This document shows, one piece after another, positions 56,112 through 64,000 of a stretch of 64,000 bases of DNA (position 1 is the first letter of the stretch; each line of letters begins with the position of its first letter). A program made the position numbers and the translations under genes. The stretch is taken from contig NZ_FRBN01000003.1 in the NCBI RefSeq assembly GCF_900142625.1, forward strand, positions 220,398 to 284,397, given 5' to 3'. The notes under the pieces were generated by a model. That model saw only the letters and a program-made list of their open reading frames with translations, made no database searches and was not told the DNA's origin. The stretch comes from Roseovarius marisflavi (GTDB lineage: Bacteria > Pseudomonadota > Alphaproteobacteria > Rhodobacterales > Rhodobacteraceae).

Positions 56112-56957
56112 ATGAATGTCGGCAAGTCCCGGGCTAAGTTGGTCGGTGCCCTTCTTGTGGTCGTCGCAGCAGCCGGATGCTCTGACCAGAGCGTCGAACG
56201 CGGCACGGTCAATTACGAAAATTACACCGCTCAGCAGATTTTCGAGCGCGCCGAATATGATCTTGCGCAGCGTGATCCCGACCTTGCGGCCAAAAGCTTT
56301 GCCGAGGTCGAGCGGCTTTATCCTTATTCCGAGCTGGCCAAGCGGTCGGTGATCATGCAGGCCTTTGCCTATCATCAGGACAAGGATTATGAAAACAGCC
56401 GCGCCGCTGCGCAGCGTTTCATTGATTTCTATCCCACCGACGAAGATGCCGCCTATGCGCAATATCTTCTCGCGCTGAGCTATTACGACCAGATTGACGA
56501 GGTCGGGCGCGATCAGGGGCTGACCTTTCAGGCATTGCAATCGTTGCGCGCAGTGATCGAGCGCTATCCCGATAGCGAATATGCCTCGTCGGCGATCCTG
56601 AAATTCGATCTGGCCTTTGATCACCTGGCCTCGAAAGAGATGGAAATCGGCCGCTACTACCTGCGCCGCGATCATTTCTCGGCGGCGATCAACCGGTTCC
56701 GCGTCGTGGTCGAGGATTTCCAGACCACCACCCATACCGCCGAGGCGCTGCATCGTCTGGTCGAGGCCTATCTGTCGCTTGGTCTGGTCGATGAGGCCCG
56801 CACCGCCGGCGCCATCCTTGGCCATAACTTCCGCGGCACCGAGTGGTACGAGGACAGCTATAAACTGTTGACCGGCCGGGGTCTGACGTTGGAAGCGGCG
56901 GGCGACAACTGGCTGCGGCAGGTGTACCGACAGATGATTCAGGGCCGGTGGCTGTAA
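56112..56957 (+). CDS. bamD: outer-membrane assembly lipoprotein BamD
   Basis: A 281-residue lipoprotein: lipobox AAAGC near residue 20 and tandem TPR-like repeats (YDLAQRDPDLAAKSFAEVER, YPYSELAKRSVIMQAFAYHQ, YPTDEDAAYAQYLLALSYYD). It is the essential BAM-complex partner of BamA in outer-membrane protein insertion. AAGGTGAG precedes the ATG at 56112; a GTG at 56100 is an unlikely earlier start. Confidence 0.93.
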   Translation: MNVGKSRAKLVGALLVVVAAAGCSDQSVERGTVNYENYTAQQIFERAEYDLAQRDPDLAAKSFAEVERLYPYSELAKRSVIMQAFAYHQDKDYENSRAAAQRFIDFYPTDEDAAYAQYLLALSYYDQIDEVGRDQGLTFQALQSLRAVIERYPDSEYASSAILKFDLAFDHLASKEMEIGRYYLRRDHFSAAINRFRVVVEDFQTTTHTAEALHRLVEAYLSLGLVDEARTAGAILGHNFRGTEWYEDSYKLLTGRGLTLEAAGDNWLRQVYRQMIQGRWL

Positions 56958-56982
56958 CCCGGAACTGAGGGGGCAGGGCAAA

Positions 56983-58632
56983 GTGCTCAGGGGTCTCGAT
57001 ATTCGCGACATGCTGATCATTGACCGGCTGGACCTTGTGTTTCAGCCGGGCCTTAACGTGCTGACCGGCGAGACCGGGGCCGGGAAATCCATCCTTTTGG
57101 ATTCATTGGGTTTTGTGCTTGGCTGGCGGGGGCGCGCCGAACTTGTGCGCGCCGGGGCAGATCAGGGCGAGGTGGTCGCGACCTTTGACATTGCCCCGAC
57201 CCATCCTGCGCGCGCGGTCCTGCGCGAGGCGGGTCTTCCGGAAGACGACGAGCTTATCCTGCGCCGCGTCAACGGGGCCGACGGGCGCAAGACGGCCTGG
57301 GTCAACGACCGGCGCTGTTCTGGCGAGGTGTTGCGTCGGCTCTCGGAAACGCTGGTTGAATTGCACGGCCAGCATGATGATCGCGGGCTTTTAAACCCCA
57401 AGGGGCACCGTGATCTGCTTGATACCTACGGCGATCTTGGCGGGTTGCGCGACACGGTGCGCGCCGCATGGCGCGATGTGGCGGCGCGGCGCAAGGCGCT
57501 TGAGGCCGCCGAGGTGGCTTTGGCCAAGGTGCGCGCCGAAGAGGATTTCCTGCGCCATGCCGTGGGCGAGCTTGACGCGATTGACCCGCAACCCGGCGAA
57601 GAGGCCGAGCTTGATACCCGCCGCCGCATGATGCAATCGGGCGAGCGTATCCGCGAGGACATCGCGCGCGCCGCGCAGGTGCTTGGCCATGAGGGGGCCG
57701 AGGGTTCCGCCGCCGACGCGCTTCGCTGGCTTGAAGGGGTTGCCGAAAAGGCCGGGGGACAGCTTGACGAGCCGATCGCCGCGATTGGCCGCGCGCTGGT
57801 GGAGCTTGACGAGGCGGCCAGCGGCGTCACCCGCTGTCTTGACGCGCTCAGCTTCAATCCGCTCGAGCTGGAAGAGGCAGAAGAGCGCCTGTTCGCGATC
57901 CGCGCGCTTGCGCGAAAGCATGACGTTCTGCCCGACGACCTTTGCGATTTTGCCGATGCGTTGCGCCGCCAGATCGCGGCGCTGGATCAGGGCGATGCCG
58001 ATCTCAGGGCCCTTGGCGCGGCCCTGTCAGAGGCCGAGGCCACCTATGCCCGTGCCGCCGAGGCGCTGAGTGCAGCGCGCAAAGAGGCCGCCACTGCGCT
58101 TGATCGCGCCGTCACCGCAGAGCTGGCCCCGCTCAAGATGGAACGGGCGGTGTTCGAGACCCGGCTGACCGCCGCCGAGGCGGGCCCAAGCGGGCAGGAC
58201 GAGGTGACCTTCAGTGTCGCCACCAACCCCGGCGCGCCCGCAGGGCCGCTTGCCAAGATCGCCTCGGGCGGCGAACTCAGCCGGTTTTTGCTGGCGCTCA
58301 AGGTCTGTCTGACCGGCACGGATAGCGGCCTGACGCTTATTTTCGACGAGATTGATCGCGGCGTCGGCGGGGCCACGGCCGATGCGGTTGGTCGCAGGCT
58401 TGCGCAACTGGCCAAGGGCGGTCAGGTACTTGTGGTCACCCACTCGCCGCAGGTTGCGGCCAAGGCGGCGCATCACTGGCGGGTGGAAAAGCGGGTCGAG
58501 AACGACCAGACCCTGTCCACCGTGCGCCCGATGCTGAATGGCGACCGGGTGGACGAAATCGCACGCATGCTCTCGGGCGAGCATATCACCCCCGAGGCCT
58601 GCGCCGCCGCCGAGGCCCTGATGGGCGGCTAA
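56983..58632 (+). CDS. recN: DNA repair protein RecN
   Basis: A 549-residue SMC-like ATPase for double-strand-break repair. Walker A LTGETGAGKSILLDSLGF at the N-terminus, a central coiled coil (about residues 150-365), and the C-terminal ABC signature ASGGELSRFLLALK with Walker B LIFDEIDRGVGG. Start GTG 56983 is preceded by GAGGGGGCAGGG. It lies 25 bases after bamD, the usual order. Confidence 0.95.
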   Translation: MLRGLDIRDMLIIDRLDLVFQPGLNVLTGETGAGKSILLDSLGFVLGWRGRAELVRAGADQGEVVATFDIAPTHPARAVLREAGLPEDDELILRRVNGADGRKTAWVNDRRCSGEVLRRLSETLVELHGQHDDRGLLNPKGHRDLLDTYGDLGGLRDTVRAAWRDVAARRKALEAAEVALAKVRAEEDFLRHAVGELDAIDPQPGEEAELDTRRRMMQSGERIREDIARAAQVLGHEGAEGSAADALRWLEGVAEKAGGQLDEPIAAIGRALVELDEAASGVTRCLDALSFNPLELEEAEERLFAIRALARKHDVLPDDLCDFADALRRQIAALDQGDADLRALGAALSEAEATYARAAEALSAARKEAATALDRAVTAELAPLKMERAVFETRLTAAEAGPSGQDEVTFSVATNPGAPAGPLAKIASGGELSRFLLALKVCLTGTDSGLTLIFDEIDRGVGGATADAVGRRLAQLAKGGQVLVVTHSPQVAAKAAHHWRVEKRVENDQTLSTVRPMLNGDRVDEIARMLSGEHITPEACAAAEALMGG

Positions 58633-58643
58633 GAGGCGCGCCC

Positions 58644-59285
58644 TCAGGTTGGCTCGCCGCCCAGAACCTCCCAGAAATCGGCCCGAAGGTTGTGATGGGG
58701 AAAGGGCTCATCCGGCTCATCCACCCCCAAAAAGGCGCAAAGCGGTGCCCAGCCCTGCGCCACGTCAAACACCAAAAGGCGTTCGGCGGGCAAGGCGGCG
58801 GTAACCTCGGATGTCTGGCGACGATAGGCGGCAAGGGCGAGGGCGCTGTCACTTACCGGGCCGCCAAAGGTATTGTCGCCGATAAGGACGGCACAGGCAT
58901 CAAGAATATCGCGGATATGCGGCGGTAGCGGCATGTCCTGGTAATTGGCCATCAGCTTGCCGATGGTGCGCTCAAAGCTGGCGACCCACTTGTCGTCGGG
59001 GCGGACGGTGTGAATGACCTTGGCCTCGGGAAAGGCCTTTGCCAGGTCACGCCAGGCAGAGGCGCCGGGCCAGTCAACCTGAGACTTGTAGCCCTCAAAC
59101 GCCGCCTCCCAATCCACCGCCCCGCCGGCGGCAAGGGTTTGCCATGGCGCGACCTTGTCGGGGTTCTCGGCGATTTCATGCATGTGGTGACAGGGGCCAA
59201 ACCCCAACCGTTCCAGAGCCGCCTTGAGAGATTTGGTGCCCGTGCGCCCAAAGCCCGAGCCGATGACCTGAAGTGCCATTTCCAT
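58644..59285 (-). CDS. sulfotransferase-family protein
   Basis: A 213-residue protein with the PAPS-binding-like loop GSGFGRTGTKSLKAALERLG, FGPCHHMHE, and the IHTVRPDDKWVASF region matching the 3'-phosphate loop (usually RDPRSVW-like). These features define a group of bacterial and eukaryotic sulfotransferase homologues (NAD-dependent epimerase-neighbour type). ATG 59285 has AGGGAAAGG just before it; ATG 59279 is possible. Convergent to recN with a 11-base gap. Substrate unknown. Confidence 0.8.
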   Translation of the reverse strand: MEMALQVIGSGFGRTGTKSLKAALERLGFGPCHHMHEIAENPDKVAPWQTLAAGGAVDWEAAFEGYKSQVDWPGASAWRDLAKAFPEAKVIHTVRPDDKWVASFERTIGKLMANYQDMPLPPHIRDILDACAVLIGDNTFGGPVSDSALALAAYRRQTSEVTAALPAERLLVFDVAQGWAPLCAFLGVDEPDEPFPHHNLRADFWEVLGGEPT

Positions 59286-59309
59286 GCCTTTCCCTGAATA
59301 ATAGGCCAA

Positions 59310-59615
59310 GCTTGGGCGGTTTTATCGGATCTGTCCATCGTTCTGTGCAAAAGAGGGTGGAGATCAGCGGCAAGCCCGTCCCCTGTTTTGCTGAATCTCG
59401 CGGCGAAACGCACTCACGGACTGGCTTATTTCATCACCGCGTCCTCGTGGGAATCTGCGAGGGCTTCGGAAGTCCCGACTGTCAACTATGCGGGACGAAG
59501 CGCCATTTCGCTGCGACTGCGCCAATGACCGCTCTACTAGTCTGTTTCATGTTGCCTATCTGTGCTACTGCACAACCCAAAAGTATCATTTATCAAAAAC
59601 AGAAGGAGAACGCGG
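59310..59615. other. gene-free region before an AT-rich gene
   Basis: The 306 bases contain no supported gene. GC falls from left to right. AAGGAG at 59603-59608 is the ribosome-binding site for the following GTG start. Confidence 0.5.
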
Positions 59616-60407
59616 GTGGGTGCATGGGGCGCGGGATTGTATTCTAACGATGATGCTTCTGACCTGGTCGAGCTATTGAAGGCAGTTCTAAAGTTGCCGA
59701 TGGAGATCGACGAATTGATCGAACTTATGAAGCGCGAAATGCTCGAAGATGGAGATGAGATAGAACTCACCTTTTGGCTGGTTCTGGCGGATCAACTTGA
59801 GAAAAAGGGACTACGTCACGAGGCAACAACAGCCAAGGCGATCTCAATTTTGGAAAATCAGACAGACATCGATGAGCTGCGCAACTTGGACATGGCAGAG
59901 TCTGATTTGGTAACGCGAGTAAAATACAACGAGAAAATGTTGGCCCGGCTTAGGTCCCCGCGGCCAGAGAAGTTGCGTAAAACGCTTAACGCTCCACAGG
60001 CTTCTGTCGTTGCGGCAAATGATTTGCTTACGTTTCCTACGCAAAATGGAAAGTCTCGGAACCCCTATTTCCCGGTAGGAAAAGAGATGTTCGAGGCGGA
60101 TGGGTGGGGCTTAGCACAAGTACATGAGGTTGGACATGAATTTGGCTACCTGAACTGGATATCAATCTTCACACTAAGCTGGCCTAACACCCATATGCCT
60201 TCGTTTGATGAAGCTGTCTTATCGCCAATAACTGGCCCCTTATGCTATGGGACCCTGTCCAAATCTCACTTTAAAAAAATGGAGATAGTCTCGCTTGGGA
60301 ATGCAGACCAGCGCTCTGACGCCCCATTGTTTGAGAAAGGGCACACTGCTAGATCTGCCGCCCTGAGCGACGTTTCTATTAGTAATGCTTTTCTGTGGTT
60401 ATCGTAA
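59616..60407 (+). CDS. conserved hypothetical protein, WGAGLYSNDDA family (DUF4259-like start)
   Basis: A 263-residue protein beginning VGAWGAGLYSNDDASDLVEL, followed by FWLVLADQLEKKGL. This N-terminal pattern occurs in a family of unannotated bacterial proteins and resembles DUF4259. The C-terminal half (FPTQNGKSRNPYFPVGKEMF onwards) is different and unknown. GTG 59616 is chosen because AAGGAG lies seven bases upstream. The gene is visibly less GC-rich than its neighbours, so recent transfer is likely. Confidence 0.65.
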   Translation: MGAWGAGLYSNDDASDLVELLKAVLKLPMEIDELIELMKREMLEDGDEIELTFWLVLADQLEKKGLRHEATTAKAISILENQTDIDELRNLDMAESDLVTRVKYNEKMLARLRSPRPEKLRKTLNAPQASVVAANDLLTFPTQNGKSRNPYFPVGKEMFEADGWGLAQVHEVGHEFGYLNWISIFTLSWPNTHMPSFDEAVLSPITGPLCYGTLSKSHFKKMEIVSLGNADQRSDAPLFEKGHTARSAALSDVSISNAFLWLS

Positions 60408-60556
60408 CAAACAAGCTTTATCATATCATTTGCGCAAAGCCGTAATTCATCTACAGCGCAGCATTTGGAACTTTGGGCTCCAAGCGGACATGCGTCGCTA
60501 TTGGCGCAAGCCAACTGAGCTGATCATCAAAACATCACGGATCAGAGGGTCGGCCC

Positions 60557-61933
60557 TTAGTTTCGCGGTGGCACCAGCTTGCCGGGGTTCATGATGTTGT
60601 CGGGGTCAAGGGCCGCCTTGATCGCGCCCATCATGGCCCAACCGCCGCCATGCTCGCGCGCCATATAGCCAAGCTTTCCGATGCCGATGCCATGTTCGCC
60701 GGTCGAGGTGCCGCCAAGCGCAAGTGCGCGTTCGACCATCCGGTCCGAGACCTGCTTGGCGCGCACGATCTCATCCGGGGCATGCTCATCGACCAGAAGA
60801 ACGGCGTGAAAATTGCCATCCCCGACATGGCCAAGGATCGGCCCGCGAACGCCGGACCGTTCAAGATCGGCGCGGGTGTCCTCGATCGCGCGGGCCAGTT
60901 TCGAGATCGGAACGCAAATGTCGGTGACAATCGCGCGCGCGCCGGGGCGGGCGGCTAGAATGGCGTAATAGGCATTGTGGCGCATGGTCCAAAGGGCGCT
61001 GCGATCCTCGGGGCGGCTGGCCCAGTCAAAGCCCGAGCCGCGGTGATCCCTGGCGATCATGCCAAAACTTTCGGCCTGTTCGCGCACCGAGGCCTCGGTG
61101 CCGTGAAATTCCAGCAAAAGATGCGGCTTTGGGGCAAGGCCCATCCCGGCATAGGCGTTGACGGCGGCGACGCTCTCGGTGTCCATCAACTCGATACGTG
61201 CCATTGGCACGCCGCATTGGATGGTGTCGATCACCGCCGCCACCGCATCGCCCACGCTCTCGAACGCACAGACCGCCGCCGAGATCGCCTCGGGCGTGCC
61301 CTGAAGCCGCAGGGTCAGTTCGGTCACAAGGCCAAGCGTACCCTCAGAGCCGACAAAAAGCCCGGTCAGGTCATAGCCCGCCGAGGATTTGCGCGCGCGC
61401 GTGCCGGTGCGGATCACCTCGCCGCTGGCCGTGACCACCTGAAGCGCCAGCACGTTGTCGCGCATCGTGCCATACCGCACGGCGGTGGTGCCGCTGGCGC
61501 GGGTCGCGGCCATGCCGCCAAGCGAGGCATTGGCGCCCGGATCGACCGGAAAGAAAAGCCCGGTGGCGCGCAGTTCCTCGTTGAGCGCCTCGCGCGTTAC
61601 GCCGGGTTGGACCGTCACGGTCATATCCTCGGCGGCGATACTGAGTATTCTGTTCATCCGGCTGAAATCAACCACGACACCGCCGAGAACCGCCTGGGAT
61701 TGCCCTTCAAGCGAGGTGCCCGTGCCCCAGCCCACCACCGGACAGCGATGGCGCGCGCAGATCGCAAGGATCTCGGCCACTTGCGCTGTATTTTCGGGGT
61801 AAACCACCGCATCCGGCGGGCAGAGCGAGAAATGTGACTCGCTGCGACCATGGATTTCCAGATCGGACTTGGACCGCGTTACCTGTTGGCCTAGAGATGA
61901 TATGAGGTCGGCGATTGCGTTCTGAATGCCCAT
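60557..61933 (-). CDS. FAD-binding oxidase/dehydrogenase of the D-lactate/glycolate (GlcD/Dld) group
   Basis: A 458-residue VAO-type flavoprotein. FAD-domain motifs: PVVGWGTGTSLEGQ, VDPGANASLGGMAATRASGT, VRYGTMRDNVLALQVV, GYDLTGLFVGSEGTLGLVTE. The C-terminal FAD-oxidase domain ends GHVGDGNFHAVLLVDE, STGEHGIGIGKLGY and DPDNIMNPGKLVPP. It probably oxidises D-lactate, glycolate or another 2-hydroxy acid. No GlcE or GlcF gene is adjacent, so a single-subunit D-lactate dehydrogenase-like role is favoured. Confidence 0.85.
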   Translation of the reverse strand: MGIQNAIADLISSLGQQVTRSKSDLEIHGRSESHFSLCPPDAVVYPENTAQVAEILAICARHRCPVVGWGTGTSLEGQSQAVLGGVVVDFSRMNRILSIAAEDMTVTVQPGVTREALNEELRATGLFFPVDPGANASLGGMAATRASGTTAVRYGTMRDNVLALQVVTASGEVIRTGTRARKSSAGYDLTGLFVGSEGTLGLVTELTLRLQGTPEAISAAVCAFESVGDAVAAVIDTIQCGVPMARIELMDTESVAAVNAYAGMGLAPKPHLLLEFHGTEASVREQAESFGMIARDHRGSGFDWASRPEDRSALWTMRHNAYYAILAARPGARAIVTDICVPISKLARAIEDTRADLERSGVRGPILGHVGDGNFHAVLLVDEHAPDEIVRAKQVSDRMVERALALGGTSTGEHGIGIGKLGYMAREHGGGWAMMGAIKAALDPDNIMNPGKLVPPRN

Positions 61934-62020
61934 GCTTGGTCTTTCATCGTGAGTGACGCCTTACCCTAGGCGAAGCCGCGCCATTGCGAAAGCGCGCCGG
62001 TCGGCGTGGACGGAAGGTTG

Positions 62021-63709
62021 ATGCAGAATTTCGAGCGCTCATTCTGGCGACAGGCCTGCGATCCGGTGGTGCAGGGCATCCGGCGGGGATGGCAGGTTTT
62101 GCGCGGGCGCGGGCCAAGCCAGTTTCAATTCTGGCTGATCGCGCTGTTGATCGGCATCGCCGCCGGCTTTGCCGCGCTGTTGTTCCGCAAGGGGATCAAC
62201 GCGCTTCAGGGGCTGCTTTATGGCTCTTATGATGTCACCCACCTCCATAGCTTTGCGCAAACCCTTCCGTGGTACTGGGTGCTGTTCCTGCCAATTGCGG
62301 GCGGTTTGGCGGTCGGGCTTATCCTGCACCGCTTTACGCCGGACGGGCGGGTGCGTTCGGTGTCGGATGTGATCGAGGGGGCGGCGATCTATGAGGGCCG
62401 GGTCGAGCGGCGCGAAGGGGTGGCCTCGGCGCTGGCCTCGTTGATCACGCTCGGCTCTGGCGGCTCTTCGGGGCGCGAGGGGCCGGTGGTGCACATGGCC
62501 GGGGTGATTTCAAGCTGGGTCAGCGACAAGATCCACGCCGATGGCATCACCGGGCGCGATTTGCTGGGCTGTGCGGTGGCGGCGGCGGTGTCGGCCTCGT
62601 TCAACGCGCCGATTGCGGGGGCGCTTTTTGCACTAGAGGTGGTGTTGCGCCATTTCGCGGTGCATGCCTTTGCCCCCATCGTGATCGCCAGCGTGGCGGG
62701 CACGGTGATCAACCGGCTGGAATTCGGCGATGTCACCGAATTTTCCCTGCCGGTCGCAAGCGCGCTTGAATTTTACGTGGAATTGCCGGCCTTTCTCATC
62801 CTCGGGCTGGTCTGTGGCTTTGTCGCCGCCGCCCTGATGCGGGCGATCTTTCTGGCCGAAAGCGTCGCCGGCCGTATTCAGAACCGCACCGGCCTGCCAC
62901 GGTGGCTGCGCCCGGCGGGGGCAGGGGCCTTGCTCGGGCTGATGGCGATCTGGTTTCCGCATATCATCGGCGTCGGATATGAGACCACCTCGGCCGCCCT
63001 CACCGGACAGCTTTTGTTGCATGAGGCCGTGATCTTCGCGATGCTCAAGGTGGTGGCGGTGGCGATCACCATCGGCGGGCGCATGGGCGGCGGGGTGTTC
63101 TCGCCCTCGTTGATGGTCGGGGCGCTGACCGGGCTGGCCTTCGGGCTTGTGGCGACCTCGATCTTTCCCGAGGTGTCGGGCTCGCACACCCTCTATGCGC
63201 TTGCGGGCATGGGCGCGGTGGCGGCGGCGGTGCTTGGCGCGCCGATCTCGACCACGCTGATCGTGTTCGAGCTAACGGGGGACTGGCAGACCGGGCTTGC
63301 GGTGATGGTGGCGGTGTCGATGTCGACCGCGCTTGGCTCACAGCTTGTGCGGCGCTCGTTCTTCCTGACCCAGCTTGAACGGCGCGGGATTCAGCTTGCG
63401 GCGGGGCCACAGGCCTATCTTTTGGGGATGTTCGCGGTGGCCAAGCTGATGCGGGCGCAAACCGACCCCCGCGCGGCCCCGGAAGACGACTGCTGGGCCT
63501 TGATCGAACAGGGCGTCTATATCGACGCCAACGCCACGCTCGCGGCGGCGATGCCGGTGTTTGACCGCTCTCCGATGCCCTTCATCCCGGTGGTCACTCT
63601 GGCGGGCGAAGACAAACCCCCCGAACTCATGGGCGCGCTGTTTCACGTAGACGCCCTGCAAACCTATAACCGCGCTCTGGCGGCGGTGTCGGAGGAAGAG
63701 CATAGTTAG
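62021..63709 (+). CDS. ClC-family chloride channel/transporter
   Basis: A 562-residue membrane protein with about twelve helices. ClC signatures: GSGGSSGREGPVVH (with the gating Glu of GREGP), PIAGALFALEVVLRHF, and GGRMGGGVFSPSLMVGALTG. Where E. coli ClC-ec1 has the internal proton-path Glu203 (IIEEMR), this protein has Val (ALEVVL), as in channel-type ClCs. The Ser-containing first anion motif is weak (VRSVSDVIEG). ATG 62021 is preferred to GTG 62006. A C-terminal cytoplasmic region of about 100 residues follows the last helix. Confidence 0.87.
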   Translation: MQNFERSFWRQACDPVVQGIRRGWQVLRGRGPSQFQFWLIALLIGIAAGFAALLFRKGINALQGLLYGSYDVTHLHSFAQTLPWYWVLFLPIAGGLAVGLILHRFTPDGRVRSVSDVIEGAAIYEGRVERREGVASALASLITLGSGGSSGREGPVVHMAGVISSWVSDKIHADGITGRDLLGCAVAAAVSASFNAPIAGALFALEVVLRHFAVHAFAPIVIASVAGTVINRLEFGDVTEFSLPVASALEFYVELPAFLILGLVCGFVAAALMRAIFLAESVAGRIQNRTGLPRWLRPAGAGALLGLMAIWFPHIIGVGYETTSAALTGQLLLHEAVIFAMLKVVAVAITIGGRMGGGVFSPSLMVGALTGLAFGLVATSIFPEVSGSHTLYALAGMGAVAAAVLGAPISTTLIVFELTGDWQTGLAVMVAVSMSTALGSQLVRRSFFLTQLERRGIQLAAGPQAYLLGMFAVAKLMRAQTDPRAAPEDDCWALIEQGVYIDANATLAAAMPVFDRSPMPFIPVVTLAGEDKPPELMGALFHVDALQTYNRALAAVSEEEHS

Positions 63710-63904
63710 GGGTGGGTAATCATGACCACATTCAGCCTTGGCTCGGGGCGACAATTGCGGATCGGCAATAACAGGGGGGGCATGGACGGCCCAAAGGAGA
63801 CGTCCAGGTTCGGACAGCGACGCTGCGGTGCGGCCCGTCAGAGGTGATGGGGTGGATGGCTCCTGCTCCAATCGGCGTCGCAATGCGCCATACTGCAGAT
63901 GTCC

Positions 63905-64000
63905 ATATGCCGTATCCGCCGCCACCTAGTCTGGCTTGATGCCGAACCGTTCTTCGGTCCGGTCGAGCATCTTGCGCATCGCGCCGACCTCAGCGGTCTT
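63905..64000 (-). pseudogene. transposase fragment at the right edge, broken by an in-frame TAG
   Basis: The minus strand reads KTAEVGAMRKMLDRTEERFG then IKPD, TAG (63926-63928), then VAADTAYG. The text TEERFGIKP-x-x-x-AADTAYG is typical of IS5/IS1182-type DDE transposases. The stop and loss of similarity after AYG mean a remnant. The upstream part lies beyond the window. Bases 63710-63904 show no gene. Confidence 0.55.

Noticed and set aside
1..64000. CRISPR arrays, tRNA or rRNA genes
   Set aside because: No regularly spaced repeats, no cloverleaf with a TTC-A loop and no rRNA landmarks were seen.

Overview
The window reads as a chromosomal segment of an alphaproteobacterium of the Rhodobacteraceae, probably the marine Roseobacter group. 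This rests on the division and cell-wall (dcw) gene order with DUF2484 membrane proteins inside it, a dmdA-acuI pair for the algal osmolyte DMSP, a VPLPA-CTERM sorted protein, divergent urease and urea-transport operons, and high GC with dense overlapping gene pairs. No genome-wide comparison was possible.

Region 1 (1-10.9 kb): the tail of a small heat-shock protein, then a long minus-strand run. Read in transcription order from about 9.17 kb to 0.2 kb it holds a 27-residue membrane peptide, XpaC, TelA, a DUF2927 lipoprotein, an old-yellow-enzyme oxidoreductase, an SPFH protein, RidA, a zinc-ribbon membrane protein, a proline-racemase-family enzyme and a nitroreductase. XpaC, TelA, SPFH and zinc-ribbon proteins suggest a membrane or toxic-anion stress module. 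A TerC gene upstream (9.38-9.98 kb) is decayed by an internal deletion and an in-frame stop codon.

Region 2 (10.1-15.1 kb): a GntR/FadR regulator divergent from DUF2182, DUF1326, dmdA, acuI and a GNAT acetyltransferase. The regulator has two GT-N3-AC sites in the divergent promoter. DmdA and AcuI link it to DMSP demethylation and acrylyl-CoA reduction; the two DUF genes sit between regulator and dmdA.

Region 3 (15.1-39.6 kb): the dcw cluster, mraZ-rsmH-ftsL-ftsI-murE-murF-mraY-murD-(opposite-strand flavoprotein)-ftsW-murG-murC-(amino-acid permease, two DUF2484 proteins, two unknown genes)-murB-ddl-ftsQ-ftsA-ftsZ. It has a long leader ending in a strong hairpin just before mraZ, matching the UpsM small RNA arrangement known from Rhodobacter sphaeroides. 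A palindromic repeat lies upstream of murB and a second copy lies inside the murB reading frame.

Region 4 (39.6-55.0 kb): an accessory block between ftsZ and lpxC, which are normally neighbours in this family. It holds ureDABCEFG (minus), urtABCDE (plus), a VPLPA-CTERM surface protein and broken IS110, IS3, IS110 and IS91-type remnants. UrtABCDE imports urea, UreABC hydrolyses it, and UreDEFG insert nickel.

Region 5 (55.0-64 kb): lpxC-bamD-recN resume the dcw flank, followed by a sulfotransferase-like gene, an AT-richer hypothetical gene, an FAD-linked oxidase, a ClC chloride channel or transporter, and a broken transposase at the right edge.
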